Positions 9,380 through 17,973 of a DNA stretch of 64,000 nt are shown one piece after another. The DNA is taken from the NCBI GenBank assembly GCA_017847885.1, contig JAGAUA010000003.1, forward strand, positions 62,001 to 126,000, given 5' to 3'. Numbering within the stretch: position 1 is the stretch's first letter; every line of letters starts with the position of its first letter. The DNA comes from Oscillospiraceae bacterium. Lineage in GTDB: Bacteria; Bacillota; Clostridia; Oscillospirales; Ruminococcaceae. Position numbers and translations under genes: made by a program. Below the pieces are notes generated by a model. That model did no database searches. It was not told the DNA's origin and worked only from the letters and a program-made list of their open reading frames with translations.

Positions 9380-9977
9380 GGGTATGCTTATCGTAGTTTC
9401 CGGTCCGTCGGGGTGCGGAAAGGGTACTATCCTTGCAGAGATCCTTAAAAATGACAAGTTTTTTTACTCGATTTCCGCTACTACGCGCAATCCCAGACCG
9501 GGCGAGGTTGACGGAGTAAACTATCACTTTCTGACAAAGCAGAAGTTTGAAGAGCTTATCGCAGGCGACGGTATGCTGGAATATGCCGCATACTGCGACA
9601 ATTACTACGGTACTCCCAAAAAGCCCGTTGAGGATATGCTCAATGCAGGAAAACACGTTATTCTTGAAATAGAAGTTCAGGGCGCTATGAAAATCAAAGA
9701 AAAATGTCCTGACGCTGTTTTTGTGTTTATTCTTCCGCCGTCCCTTAAAGAGCTTCGCAGGCGTCTCAATAAAAGAGGCACTGAAAGCGAGGAAGTTATT
9801 GAAAAACGTCTCGGAGAGGCTGCGGGTGAGATCAAATATGCTTATAAGTACGATTATGCGCTTATAAACGGCGAGCTTTCGGAGGCTGTTGACGATTTGC
9901 TGTCGATCATCAGAGCCGAGGAGCTTAATACAAAAAATTCCGAAAATAATATTAATGAGGTGTTGGAAAATGCTTAG
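9372..9977 (+). CDS. gmk: Guanylate kinase
   Basis: The 201-residue enzyme phosphorylates GMP to GDP. It has the P-loop GPSGCGKGT, the GMP-binding [18 protein letters not shown] segment (seen as [10 protein letters not shown]) and the [12 protein letters not shown] lid. The ATG at 9372 lies inside the end of remA; an upstream extension in this frame has no family similarity. The gene's stop overlaps the rpoZ start. Confidence 0.95.
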   Translation: MNKGMLIVVSGPSGCGKGTILAEILKNDKFFYSISATTRNPRPGEVDGVNYHFLTKQKFEELIAGDGMLEYAAYCDNYYGTPKKPVEDMLNAGKHVILEIEVQGAMKIKEKCPDAVFVFILPPSLKELRRRLNKRGTESEEVIEKRLGEAAGEIKYAYKYDYALINGELSEAVDDLLSIIRAEELNTKNSENNINEVLENA

Positions 9978-10185
9978 ACCATCAATAAACCAGATCGCTA
10001 CTAAAAATGAAAGCTATTATTCTGTTGTACTTGCCGTTGCAAAGCGCGCAAGAGAAATCGCAGACGAGCTTTCAAGCAACAATCAGATACTTGAAGAAAA
10101 GCCCGTAAAAACAGCGGTTGAAGAATTTGCAAACAGAAAATATTCTTTTATTGAGGATCCGTCTCTCAGGTCGTCAAAGGACTAA
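9970..10185 (+). CDS. rpoZ: DNA-directed RNA polymerase omega subunit
   Basis: The 71-residue protein starts [33 protein letters not shown], the omega fold that clamps the beta' subunit during RNA polymerase assembly; the VVLAVAKRARE helix is the conserved core. It overlaps gmk by 8 nt (ATGCTTAG), the usual gmk-rpoZ coupling. The ATG at 9970 is chosen because a longer frame upstream lies wholly inside gmk. Confidence 0.92.
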   Translation: MLRPSINQIATKNESYYSVVLAVAKRAREIADELSSNNQILEEKPVKTAVEEFANRKYSFIEDPSLRSSKD

Positions 10186-10205
10186 TTCATGCGGGGTGAA
10201 GGCTT

Positions 10206-12644
10206 TTGCTCACAATAAAACTCTTGGCGGCTGTTGCCGTAAGCTCAACCTCTTACGGCTATGACAAACGGTATAAGTACATTATTCCGCCTGATATGGA
10301 AAATAAAGTATCGGTCGGTGCAAGGGTACTTGTCCCGTTTGGTACGGGTAACCGCAAAAGAGTTGCTGTTATTATACGTATTGATAACGCTGCCGGTGAG
10401 GATCTAAGCAAATTTAAGCCTATTCACTCGATTATTGACAACGAGCCGCTGCTTAATGAGGAAATGCTCGATTTGATGATGTGGATACGCGAAACTACGC
10501 TATGCACATATTTTGAAGCCTTCAGAACGCTTATTCCGATAGGTTTAAGCGTTAATTTTACACAGAAATATACTCTTGCAGACGAGCAGGAGGAACTGTC
10601 CGAAGATGTTCTTTCCGAAAAGGCTAGTAAGCTTCTGGAAGAAATAAAAAGCGACATTTCCGCCCTTGACAATGCCGAACATAAATATGTTGACGAGCTT
10701 GTGCAGGCAAGCTTTCTTATTGAGCAGGATCTTGTTAAAAGGCGCACAAAGGACGAAACGGTAAAAATGTTGAAGCTGTCCGAGGAATATCTGAATGGCA
10801 CGCTTAAAGCAAATTTATCGGTCAAACAGAAAAGCGTGGTGGAACTGCTTGAAAGCAGCGGTGCCGCTTCCAAAAAAGAAATAACCTATATCTGCGGTGT
10901 AACGCCTGCGGTTATAAGCAATATGCTGAAAAAAGGACTGCTTGAGGCATATGAATACGAGGTCGTGCGAACTCCCGAGGTTTCGGCAGATCAAGATGTC
11001 AACAGCATTGTTTTGTCCGAGCAGCAGCAGCAGGTCTACGACGGGGTAACAGAGCTTATCGACAACCGCCAGCCCTGCGTTTCGCTTCTGTACGGTGTTA
11101 CGGGAAGCGGAAAGACCCCTGTTTTTGCCAAGCTTATCCAGTATACCCTTGAACAGGGAAGAAACGTTATAATGCTTATTCCCGAGATATCCCTTACGCC
11201 GCAGGTTGTCCAATATTTTCAGTCGCTTTTCGGGGACATGGTCGCGCTTATGCACAGCAGCTTGTCCCTGACACAAAGGCTTAATGAATACAAGCGTGTG
11301 AAAAGCGGTCAGGCAAGAATAGTTGTGGGTACGCGCAGCGCGATTTTTGCCCCAATGGAAAATATAGGTTTAATAATTATTGACGAGGAGGGGGAGCGTA
11401 CCTATAAATCCGAGTCCTCTCCAAGATATAACGCAAAGGAAATTGCCAAAAAAAGGTGTATTACCCATAATGCAGTTGTGCTTATGGCTTCCGCAACGCC
11501 GTCAATAGAAAGCTTTTATTACGCCAAAAGCGGCAGATACAAACTTTTTTCAATGACAAAGCGTTATGCACAGGATATTTTGCCGCCTGTTGAAATAGTT
11601 GACCTTGCTTCCGACGGATTTTACGGCAATTCTACTGTTCTTTCCGAAAGACTTGTTGAGGAAATCAACTACAATCTGGAAAAAAAGGAACAGACAATAC
11701 TGCTTCTCAACAGAAGAGGTTACCACACATATATAAGCTGCGCAGATTGCAGGCAGCCGATGGTTTGCCCCAATTGCAGCATACCGCTGACATACCATAA
11801 GGTAAATAACCGCTTGATTTGCCATTACTGCGATTACAGCACCGATATGACGGGTGTATGCGGAAATTGCGGTTCAAAGCACCTTAAACAGACGGGAATA
11901 GGTACTCAGAAAGCTGAGGACGAGGTTGCTGCGTTGTTCCCGAATGCAAGGATACTTCGCATGGACGCGGACACGACCTATTCAAGATACGCTTATGAAA
12001 ACAGCTTTAAATCATTTGAGCGTGGCGAGTATGACATCATGCTCGGTACGCAGATGATAGCAAAGGGGTTGGATTTTTCAAATGTAACGCTTGTGGGGGT
12101 GCTTTCTATAGATAAAAGCCTGTTTGCAGGTGATTTCAGAAGCTATGAGCGGACGTTTTCACTTGTAACGCAGGTCGTGGGACGCTGCGGCAGAGGCGAT
12201 AAGCAGGGCAGGGCTATTATACAGACCTATGTTCCCGAGCATTATGTGTTAAACCTTGCTGCCGAACAAAACTATACCGAATTTTACGAGCAGGAAATAG
12301 CGATGAGAAAATCGCTGGTTTATCCGCCGTTTTGTGATACCTGTACTATCGAGTTTTCATCGGTGATAGACGGGTGCGCGAATACTGCTTCCAAAGCATT
12401 TCTCGGTCTTATACAAAACAGTATTTCTTCGGGGCAGATAGATGTTCCAATAAGAGTGCTGGGCCCGTCAAAGTGTACATATGAAAGAATTAACGGAAAA
12501 TACAGATACAGAATGATAATAAAATGCAAAAATAATCAAAAGTTCCGCAGTTATATCGGACAGTTGTATAAGCAATCCTTTAAAATGAAAGAATTTGCTA
12601 ATGTTCAGACTTTTTTGGATATAAACGGAGATATTGGTGTATAA
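10206..12644 (+). CDS. priA: Primosomal protein N' (PriA helicase)
   Basis: This 812-residue 3'-to-5' helicase restarts stalled forks. It has the N-terminal 3'-DNA-binding domain, Walker A GVTGSGKT (about residues 295-302), the SATPS motif, two zinc-binding clusters (Cys-x2-Cys sets, about 508-565), GTQMIAKGLDF and QVVGRCGRG. The Walker B/DExH box reads Asp-Glu-Glu-Gly where PriA normally has Asp-Glu-Glu-His (codon GGG at about 11388), an unusual change in an otherwise intact protein. TTG start at 10206 with GGGGTGAAGG upstream. Confidence 0.93.
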   Translation: MLTIKLLAAVAVSSTSYGYDKRYKYIIPPDMENKVSVGARVLVPFGTGNRKRVAVIIRIDNAAGEDLSKFKPIHSIIDNEPLLNEEMLDLMMWIRETTLCTYFEAFRTLIPIGLSVNFTQKYTLADEQEELSEDVLSEKASKLLEEIKSDISALDNAEHKYVDELVQASFLIEQDLVKRRTKDETVKMLKLSEEYLNGTLKANLSVKQKSVVELLESSGAASKKEITYICGVTPAVISNMLKKGLLEAYEYEVVRTPEVSADQDVNSIVLSEQQQQVYDGVTELIDNRQPCVSLLYGVTGSGKTPVFAKLIQYTLEQGRNVIMLIPEISLTPQVVQYFQSLFGDMVALMHSSLSLTQRLNEYKRVKSGQARIVVGTRSAIFAPMENIGLIIIDEEGERTYKSESSPRYNAKEIAKKRCITHNAVVLMASATPSIESFYYAKSGRYKLFSMTKRYAQDILPPVEIVDLASDGFYGNSTVLSERLVEEINYNLEKKEQTILLLNRRGYHTYISCADCRQPMVCPNCSIPLTYHKVNNRLICHYCDYSTDMTGVCGNCGSKHLKQTGIGTQKAEDEVAALFPNARILRMDADTTYSRYAYENSFKSFERGEYDIMLGTQMIAKGLDFSNVTLVGVLSIDKSLFAGDFRSYERTFSLVTQVVGRCGRGDKQGRAIIQTYVPEHYVLNLAAEQNYTEFYEQEIAMRKSLVYPPFCDTCTIEFSSVIDGCANTASKAFLGLIQNSISSGQIDVPIRVLGPSKCTYERINGKYRYRMIIKCKNNQKFRSYIGQLYKQSFKMKEFANVQTFLDINGDIGV

Positions 12645-12667
12645 CTTGTTGAAAGGCTGTGATTTAA

Positions 12668-13135
12668 TTGGCATTGCGAAAAATTGTTTTAAAAAACGAT
12701 GAGGTACTTAGAAAAAAGTGCAAGCCCGTTGAGGTATTTGACGAAAAGCTGGGTATACTTCTTGATGATATGGCTGAAACTATGTACAAGGCTAACGGTG
12801 TAGGTCTTGCTGCGCCGCAGGTAGGCATACTAAGAAGAGTTGCCGTTGTGGATGTGGGCGAGGGACTTCTGGAGCTTGTTAACGCTGAAATTATCAAGGA
12901 AAAAGGCTCACAGCGCGATGTTGAGGGCTGTCTTTCCTGCCCGAATGAATGGGGATATGTAGTCCGTCCAAATGAAATTATTGTAAGAGGACAGGACCGA
13001 ACAGGCAAACATATCCAGCTCAAGCTTGAAGAATTTTTTGCAAGAGCAGTTTGCCACGAGCTTGACCACCTTGACGGAAAGCTTTTTATAGATAAGGTCG
13101 ACGAGTTTGTTGACCCCAAGGATCTTGAAAAATAA
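12668..13135 (+). CDS. def: Peptide deformylase
   Basis: The 155-residue metalloenzyme removes the formyl group from nascent proteins. All three motifs are intact: GVGLAAPQVG, EGCLSCP and CHELDHLDG (the HExxH metal site). A TTG start at 12668 follows GAAAGG. It is followed by fmt, the usual def-fmt pair that respectively removes and adds the N-formyl group. Confidence 0.95.
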   Translation: MALRKIVLKNDEVLRKKCKPVEVFDEKLGILLDDMAETMYKANGVGLAAPQVGILRRVAVVDVGEGLLELVNAEIIKEKGSQRDVEGCLSCPNEWGYVVRPNEIIVRGQDRTGKHIQLKLEEFFARAVCHELDHLDGKLFIDKVDEFVDPKDLEK

Positions 13136-13159
13136 GTCAAGGGAAAGGAACTTTTAAGC

Positions 13160-14098
13160 ATGAATATAGTTTTTATGGGTACTCCCGATTTTGCCGTTCC
13201 TTGTCTGCAAGCGCTTATTGACAGCGGTGAAAATGTTCAGGCAGTTTTTACCCAACCCGATAAACCAAAGGGCAGGGGATATAAGCTTACTCCACCGCCT
13301 GTAAAGGAACTTGCCATTACACATAATATTCCCGTGTATCAGCCTGTCAGCTTAAAAAAAGGTGAAGACGCGGAAAATTCGTTCAAGGTTTTATCCGAGC
13401 TTGCACCCGATCTTATTATAGTTGTTGCATACGGCAAGCTTCTTCCAAAATCAATTTTGGATATTCCTAAACATTGTATCAATGTTCATGCTTCGCTTTT
13501 GCCCAAATACCGCGGTGCAGGTCCTATTCAGTGGAGCGTTCTCAACGGTGAAAAAGTAACAGGCGTTACAACAATGCTCATGGCAGAAGGGCTGGACACA
13601 GGCGATATGCTTTTGAGCGAGTCCACCGAGATCGGAGAGAATGAAACCGCTTCAGAGCTTCATGACAGGCTGTCGGTTATGGGGGCACAGGTGCTTCTAA
13701 AGACAATAGAGTGTGTAAAGGGTAATAACCTTACACCAATAGAGCAGGACGATGAGCTTTCATGCTATGCTCCGATGCTTGACAAGAGCATGAGTCCGAT
13801 AGATTTTTCAAAATCGGCACAGGACATACACAATCAAATCCGCGGTTTGTCGTCATTTCCTTGCGCAACAGCAATGCTTAACGACAAAAGAATAAAAATT
13901 TACAAGTCCGAGCTTGTTAAGGGAAATTACTCAAGTAATAAACCCGGAACAGTTGTAAATGCCAAGGACTTTACAGTATCCTGCGGAGACGGAAATGCCG
14001 TGCGGTTTGTTGAAATACAAGCCGAGGGCGGTAAAAGAATGAGTACGGCGGATTATCTCAGAGGAAAGCCCCTTGAAAATGGTGTGATTTTAAAATAA
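13160..14098 (+). CDS. fmt: Methionyl-tRNA formyltransferase
   Basis: The 312-residue protein starts MNIVFMGTPDFAVPCLQALI and contains the 10-formyl-THF-binding and catalytic loop HASLLPKYRGAGPIQWS (Asn-x-His and Ser-Leu-Leu-Pro-x-x-Arg-Gly). The C-terminal OB-fold binds initiator tRNA. It formylates Met-tRNAi. It starts 24 nt after def. Confidence 0.95.
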   Translation: MNIVFMGTPDFAVPCLQALIDSGENVQAVFTQPDKPKGRGYKLTPPPVKELAITHNIPVYQPVSLKKGEDAENSFKVLSELAPDLIIVVAYGKLLPKSILDIPKHCINVHASLLPKYRGAGPIQWSVLNGEKVTGVTTMLMAEGLDTGDMLLSESTEIGENETASELHDRLSVMGAQVLLKTIECVKGNNLTPIEQDDELSCYAPMLDKSMSPIDFSKSAQDIHNQIRGLSSFPCATAMLNDKRIKIYKSELVKGNYSSNKPGTVVNAKDFTVSCGDGNAVRFVEIQAEGGKRMSTADYLRGKPLENGVILK

Positions 14099-14115
14099 AA
14101 CAGGAGTGATGAGTT

Positions 14116-14805
14116 TTGTTTTGGGATTCTACTTATCTGATAGTTTTACCTGCAATTCTTTTTGCCGTTATTGCTCAGATAATGGTAAAATCTACATTCA
14201 GCAAGTACAGCAATGAAAATAACGAGCATGGATATACTGCAAGAGAGGTTGCACGAAAAATTCTTGATGAAAACGGATTGTATGACGTTCAGATAGAATA
14301 TGTGCAGGGCAGTCTTACCGACCATTACGACCCGTCTGCAAACGTAATTCGTTTGTCGGATTCGGTATATAACAGTACCTCGGTTGCGGCGATAGGAGTC
14401 GCGGCACATGAAGTTGGTCATGCAATCCAGCACGCACAAGGCTATGCTCCGATAAAAATAAGAAATGCTATTATTCCCGTTACCCGGATAGGTTCAAATC
14501 TGGCTGTACCTCTTGTTCTGATTGGAATGCTTTTCAGCAGCCTCAAATGGCTTGTTCCCACGGGTATTTTCCTTTACACGGGAGTTGTGCTTTTCCAAGC
14601 CGTAACGCTTCCCGTGGAGTTTAATGCAAGCGGCAGGGCGTTAAAGGCCCTTGATGAAAACCTGATTTTGTATAAGGACGAAGTCAAGATGGCAAAAAAA
14701 GTTCTCAGTGCTGCCGCTATGACTTATGTTGCAGCAATGTTTTCAGCACTTATGAGCTTGCTCAGGCTAATTATGATTGCTAACAGAGGCAATAGGAGAA
14801 GGTAA
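14116..14805 (+). CDS. yugP: YugP-type zinc metallopeptidase, membrane protein
   Basis: The 229-residue protein (Peptidase_M_neutral_2 family) has a first membrane helix (residues 8-24), the zinc motif AAHEVGHAIQHA (HExxH plus a further His, about residues 97-108), then hydrophobic helices (about 124-165 and 200-222). Function is uncertain; B. subtilis YugP is a predicted membrane protease. The TTG start gives the expected N-terminus. The def-fmt-yugP-rsmB order is conserved in clostridia. Confidence 0.85.
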   Translation: MFWDSTYLIVLPAILFAVIAQIMVKSTFSKYSNENNEHGYTAREVARKILDENGLYDVQIEYVQGSLTDHYDPSANVIRLSDSVYNSTSVAAIGVAAHEVGHAIQHAQGYAPIKIRNAIIPVTRIGSNLAVPLVLIGMLFSSLKWLVPTGIFLYTGVVLFQAVTLPVEFNASGRALKALDENLILYKDEVKMAKKVLSAAAMTYVAAMFSALMSLLRLIMIANRGNRRR

Positions 14806-14808
14806 TTT

Positions 14809-16113
14809 ATGAATGTCAAGTCGCCGCGCTTTACAGTGCTGGAACTGCTTAACAAAATGGACAAGCAGGCTTACTCAAACTTGATACTTGACGCCGCGCT
14901 TAATTCAAGCGGATTTTCAAGCCGTGACAAAGGTTTTGTTTCAAGACTTTTTTACGGTGTTGTCGAGCGCAAGCTTACGTTGGAGTATGTTATATCACTG
15001 TATAGCAGTAAGCCTTTACACAAGCTTGACGGTGGTGTAGTAAACATACTGAAAATCGGGCTATATCAGATACTTTATATGGATTCTGTCCCCGATAATG
15101 CGGCGGTAAATGAGTCTGTAACGCTTGCTAAGCAGTCGGGACAAACTCGTGCGTCGGGTTTTGTAAATGCGGTGCTTCGCAATTTCATTAGAGATGGCAA
15201 AACTATTAAGTATCCTCAGGATAAATTTGAACGGTTAAGCATTGAATTTTCCTGCGGAATTGAATTGGTAAAGCAGTTTTGCTCGGATTATTCGTATGAA
15301 ACCGCTGAAAAGATACTGAAGATGTCCGTTGCTTCCCACGGATACTATTTACGTATAAACAGCGTCAAAACCAATACGGAAACGGTTCTGAATGAGCTTA
15401 TTTCATGCGGATATGACGCTAAGCCGTGCAGCCAAGTTGATAATTGTATAATTGTGGAAAGCCTTAGCGGTATTGAAAATAACGATTTGTTTAAAAATGG
15501 TTATTTCCATGTGCAGGACTTGTCGTCACAGCTTTGCTGCAAGGCGCTTAACCCGAAGCCCGGTGAAACTTTGATAGATTTGTGTGCCGCGCCCGGTGGA
15601 AAGGCATTTACCTTAACAGAGATGATGAACAATGAGGGTAGGATATATGCCTGCGACCTGCATCAAAAACGGGTCAACCTTATCAAAATGGGTGCCGAAA
15701 GACTGGGATTGACAAGCATTTATGCTATGCAGAATGACGCAAAGCTTTTTAACGCGGAGCTCCCGTCTGCGGACAAGATATTATGTGATGTTCCTTGTTC
15801 GGGCTTTGGAGTGATACGCTCTAAGCCTGAGATAAAATATACAAATTTGGCTGACGTGAAAAAGCTTCCCGAGGTGCAGTACGACATACTTTGCACAGCT
15901 TCGCGCTACTTAAAGCAGGGCGGAGAGCTTGTGTACTCCACCTGCACATTAAGCAAGGCGGAAAATGACATGGTTATTGACAGATTTTTGGAAGAACACA
16001 GCGATTTTGAACCCGATAATGTTTTTGAAAACGGGAACAGCTATAAAAAAGTTATCTTTCCCGATGAATGTGAAGGATTTTTTATAAGTAAGATAAGAAA
16101 GGCTGGCAGATAA
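14809..16113 (+). CDS. rsmB: 16S rRNA (cytosine-967-C5)-methyltransferase
   Basis: The 434-residue protein has the N-terminal NusB-like RNA-binding domain (residues about 5-135) and a C-terminal SAM-dependent domain with DLCAAPGGKA (motif I), the DVPCSGFGVIRSKPEIK motif containing the catalytic Pro-Cys pair, and YSTCTL with the second cysteine. It starts 4 nt after yugP and is followed 1 nt later by rlmN. Confidence 0.94.
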   Translation: MNVKSPRFTVLELLNKMDKQAYSNLILDAALNSSGFSSRDKGFVSRLFYGVVERKLTLEYVISLYSSKPLHKLDGGVVNILKIGLYQILYMDSVPDNAAVNESVTLAKQSGQTRASGFVNAVLRNFIRDGKTIKYPQDKFERLSIEFSCGIELVKQFCSDYSYETAEKILKMSVASHGYYLRINSVKTNTETVLNELISCGYDAKPCSQVDNCIIVESLSGIENNDLFKNGYFHVQDLSSQLCCKALNPKPGETLIDLCAAPGGKAFTLTEMMNNEGRIYACDLHQKRVNLIKMGAERLGLTSIYAMQNDAKLFNAELPSADKILCDVPCSGFGVIRSKPEIKYTNLADVKKLPEVQYDILCTASRYLKQGGELVYSTCTLSKAENDMVIDRFLEEHSDFEPDNVFENGNSYKKVIFPDECEGFFISKIRKAGR

Positions 16114-16114
16114 T

Positions 16115-17140
16115 TTGAAAAAGGATATTTTATCCTACGATTTGGAAGAATTGTGCAATGAAATGGAGCTGCTCGGGGAAAAGAAATTCAGAGGAAAACA
16201 GGTATACGAGTGGCTACATACAAAAAGAGTTCACTATTTTTCCAATATGAGTAATATTTCTTCGTCTTTACGCACAAAATTAGATGATGAATATTATATA
16301 AATAGCCTAAAAATAGTCAGAAAGCTTGAATCTTCACTGGATAATACGGTAAAATATCTTTATGAGCTTATTGACGGCAACCATATTGAGTCGGTTTTGA
16401 TGGAATACAAGCACGGCAACAGCCTTTGCATATCTACTCAAGTCGGCTGCAAAATGGGGTGTCAGTTCTGTGCGTCAACTATTGCGGGTTTCAAGCGGCA
16501 TCTTACTCCGTCGGAAATGCTGTTACAGGTGTATGAGGCGGAACGCGACAGCGGCAAGCACGTTGACAGCATTGTGCTCATGGGTATAGGCGAGCCGCTG
16601 GATAATTTTGATAATGTTGTAAAATTTCTTCGGATATTGTCTTTTGAGACGGGTAAAAATCTGAGCTTAAGGCACGTTTCATTATCCACCTGCGGATTGG
16701 TCGACAAAATATATGAGCTGGCTGAATATCGCTTCGGGCTGACGCTTTCAATATCGCTTCATGCGGTAACTGACGAAAAACGAAGCGAAATTATGCCCGT
16801 AAACAAAAAATACAACATTGCAGCCCTATTGCAGGCTTGCAGGGATTATATTGACAAAACAGGCAGGCGCATATCCTTTGAATATGCGGTCATACATGGC
16901 GTAAATGACACTCAAGCTGATGCTGACGGATTGATCAGGCTGCTTAAGGGCATTAACTGTCATGTAAATCTTATCCCCGTCAACGAAATAAAAGAACGTG
17001 ATTACCGTTCGGATAAAAATGCTCTTCATGCTTTTGCCGCCACTTTGGAAAAAGGCGGGCTAAACGCTACGATTAGAAGAACGCTCGGCGCGGATATTGA
17101 CGCTGCCTGCGGACAGCTTAGGCGTGAGTATGAAGTCTGA
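16115..17140 (+). CDS. rlmN: 23S rRNA / tRNA (adenine-C2)-methyltransferase, radical SAM
   Basis: The 341-residue protein has the radical-SAM cluster motif Cys-Lys-Met-Gly-Cys-Gln-Phe-Cys, the GIGEPLDNFDNV segment, and the conserved C-terminal region with the second catalytic cysteine (AACGQLR). RlmN methylates A2503 of 23S rRNA and A37 of some tRNAs. A TTG start at 16115 sits 1 nt after the rsmB stop. The end runs up to the phosphatase gene. Confidence 0.94.
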   Translation: MKKDILSYDLEELCNEMELLGEKKFRGKQVYEWLHTKRVHYFSNMSNISSSLRTKLDDEYYINSLKIVRKLESSLDNTVKYLYELIDGNHIESVLMEYKHGNSLCISTQVGCKMGCQFCASTIAGFKRHLTPSEMLLQVYEAERDSGKHVDSIVLMGIGEPLDNFDNVVKFLRILSFETGKNLSLRHVSLSTCGLVDKIYELAEYRFGLTLSISLHAVTDEKRSEIMPVNKKYNIAALLQACRDYIDKTGRRISFEYAVIHGVNDTQADADGLIRLLKGINCHVNLIPVNEIKERDYRSDKNALHAFAATLEKGGLNATIRRTLGADIDAACGQLRREYEV

Positions 17141-17159
17141 GTCAGAGGGAGTGAGGCAG

Positions 17160-17885
17160 ATGAAAGTCTTTTCAGAGACAAATATCGGACTTTCAAGAAA
17201 TGAGAACCAGGACAGGGTTCGTACTGCTTTGATTAATGATGACATTGGTTTTGCTGTTATATGTGACGGAATGGGCGGTCAGAATGCGGGAAGCGAGGCA
17301 AGCGAAAGAGCCGTAAATATTGTCTTTGACAGAGTTACAAAGGTTTTTCGTCCCGATTTTGAACAGAATTCAATTCGCAATTTGCTCATATCTTCGGTAA
17401 CGACTGCAAATTCCGTTGTTTATGATATGGCTGTTTCAAGCGTTGAAATGAGTGGCATGGGTACGACCTGTGTGATTGCTCTTGTATGCGGAAGAAAGCT
17501 TTATGCCGTAAATGTGGGCGACTCGAGAATGTACCTTATTAATCATGAAATTCGCCAGATAACGAAGGACCATACGATAGTAATGCGTATGTATGAAAAA
17601 GGCGAAATAACCAAGGAACAGATAAAAATTCACCCTCACAGGAACTATATTACAAAGGCTGTGGGTGTAGCATATACTGTTGAACCCGATTATTTTGAAC
17701 TCGATTTGACCGAAAATTCGGGAATACTTCTTTGCACGGACGGTTTGTCCAATTATTGCGATGAAACGGATATTTTCCAGATCATCAAAAAAAGCGCCCC
17801 CGAAGACGTTCCCTCATTGCTTATTAAAAAAGCGCTTGAAAACGGAGGAAACGACAACATTACCGCAGCTTATATAAAGTGCTGA
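17160..17885 (+). CDS. stp: PP2C-type serine/threonine phosphatase
   Basis: The 241-residue protein matches bacterial PP2C (Stp/PrpC): MKVFSETNIGLSRNENQDR, the CDGMGGQNAGSEASE motif with metal-binding Asp-Gly, GMGTTCV, GDSRMYLI and a final GGNDNITAAYIKC (Asp-Asn metal site). It dephosphorylates targets of the adjacent PASTA kinase. An earlier in-frame ATG at 17130 would overlap rlmN; the ATG at 17160 gives the family-typical N-terminus. Confidence 0.92.
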   Translation: MKVFSETNIGLSRNENQDRVRTALINDDIGFAVICDGMGGQNAGSEASERAVNIVFDRVTKVFRPDFEQNSIRNLLISSVTTANSVVYDMAVSSVEMSGMGTTCVIALVCGRKLYAVNVGDSRMYLINHEIRQITKDHTIVMRMYEKGEITKEQIKIHPHRNYITKAVGVAYTVEPDYFELDLTENSGILLCTDGLSNYCDETDIFQIIKKSAPEDVPSLLIKKALENGGNDNITAAYIKC

Positions 17886-17973
17886 ACAGGCGCACATAAC
17901 TCGAAAAACAGGCTTCTTAACAGAAGCGTGATTATAGATATATAAATCTTGCTTGATTACAGGAGTGAATTTG

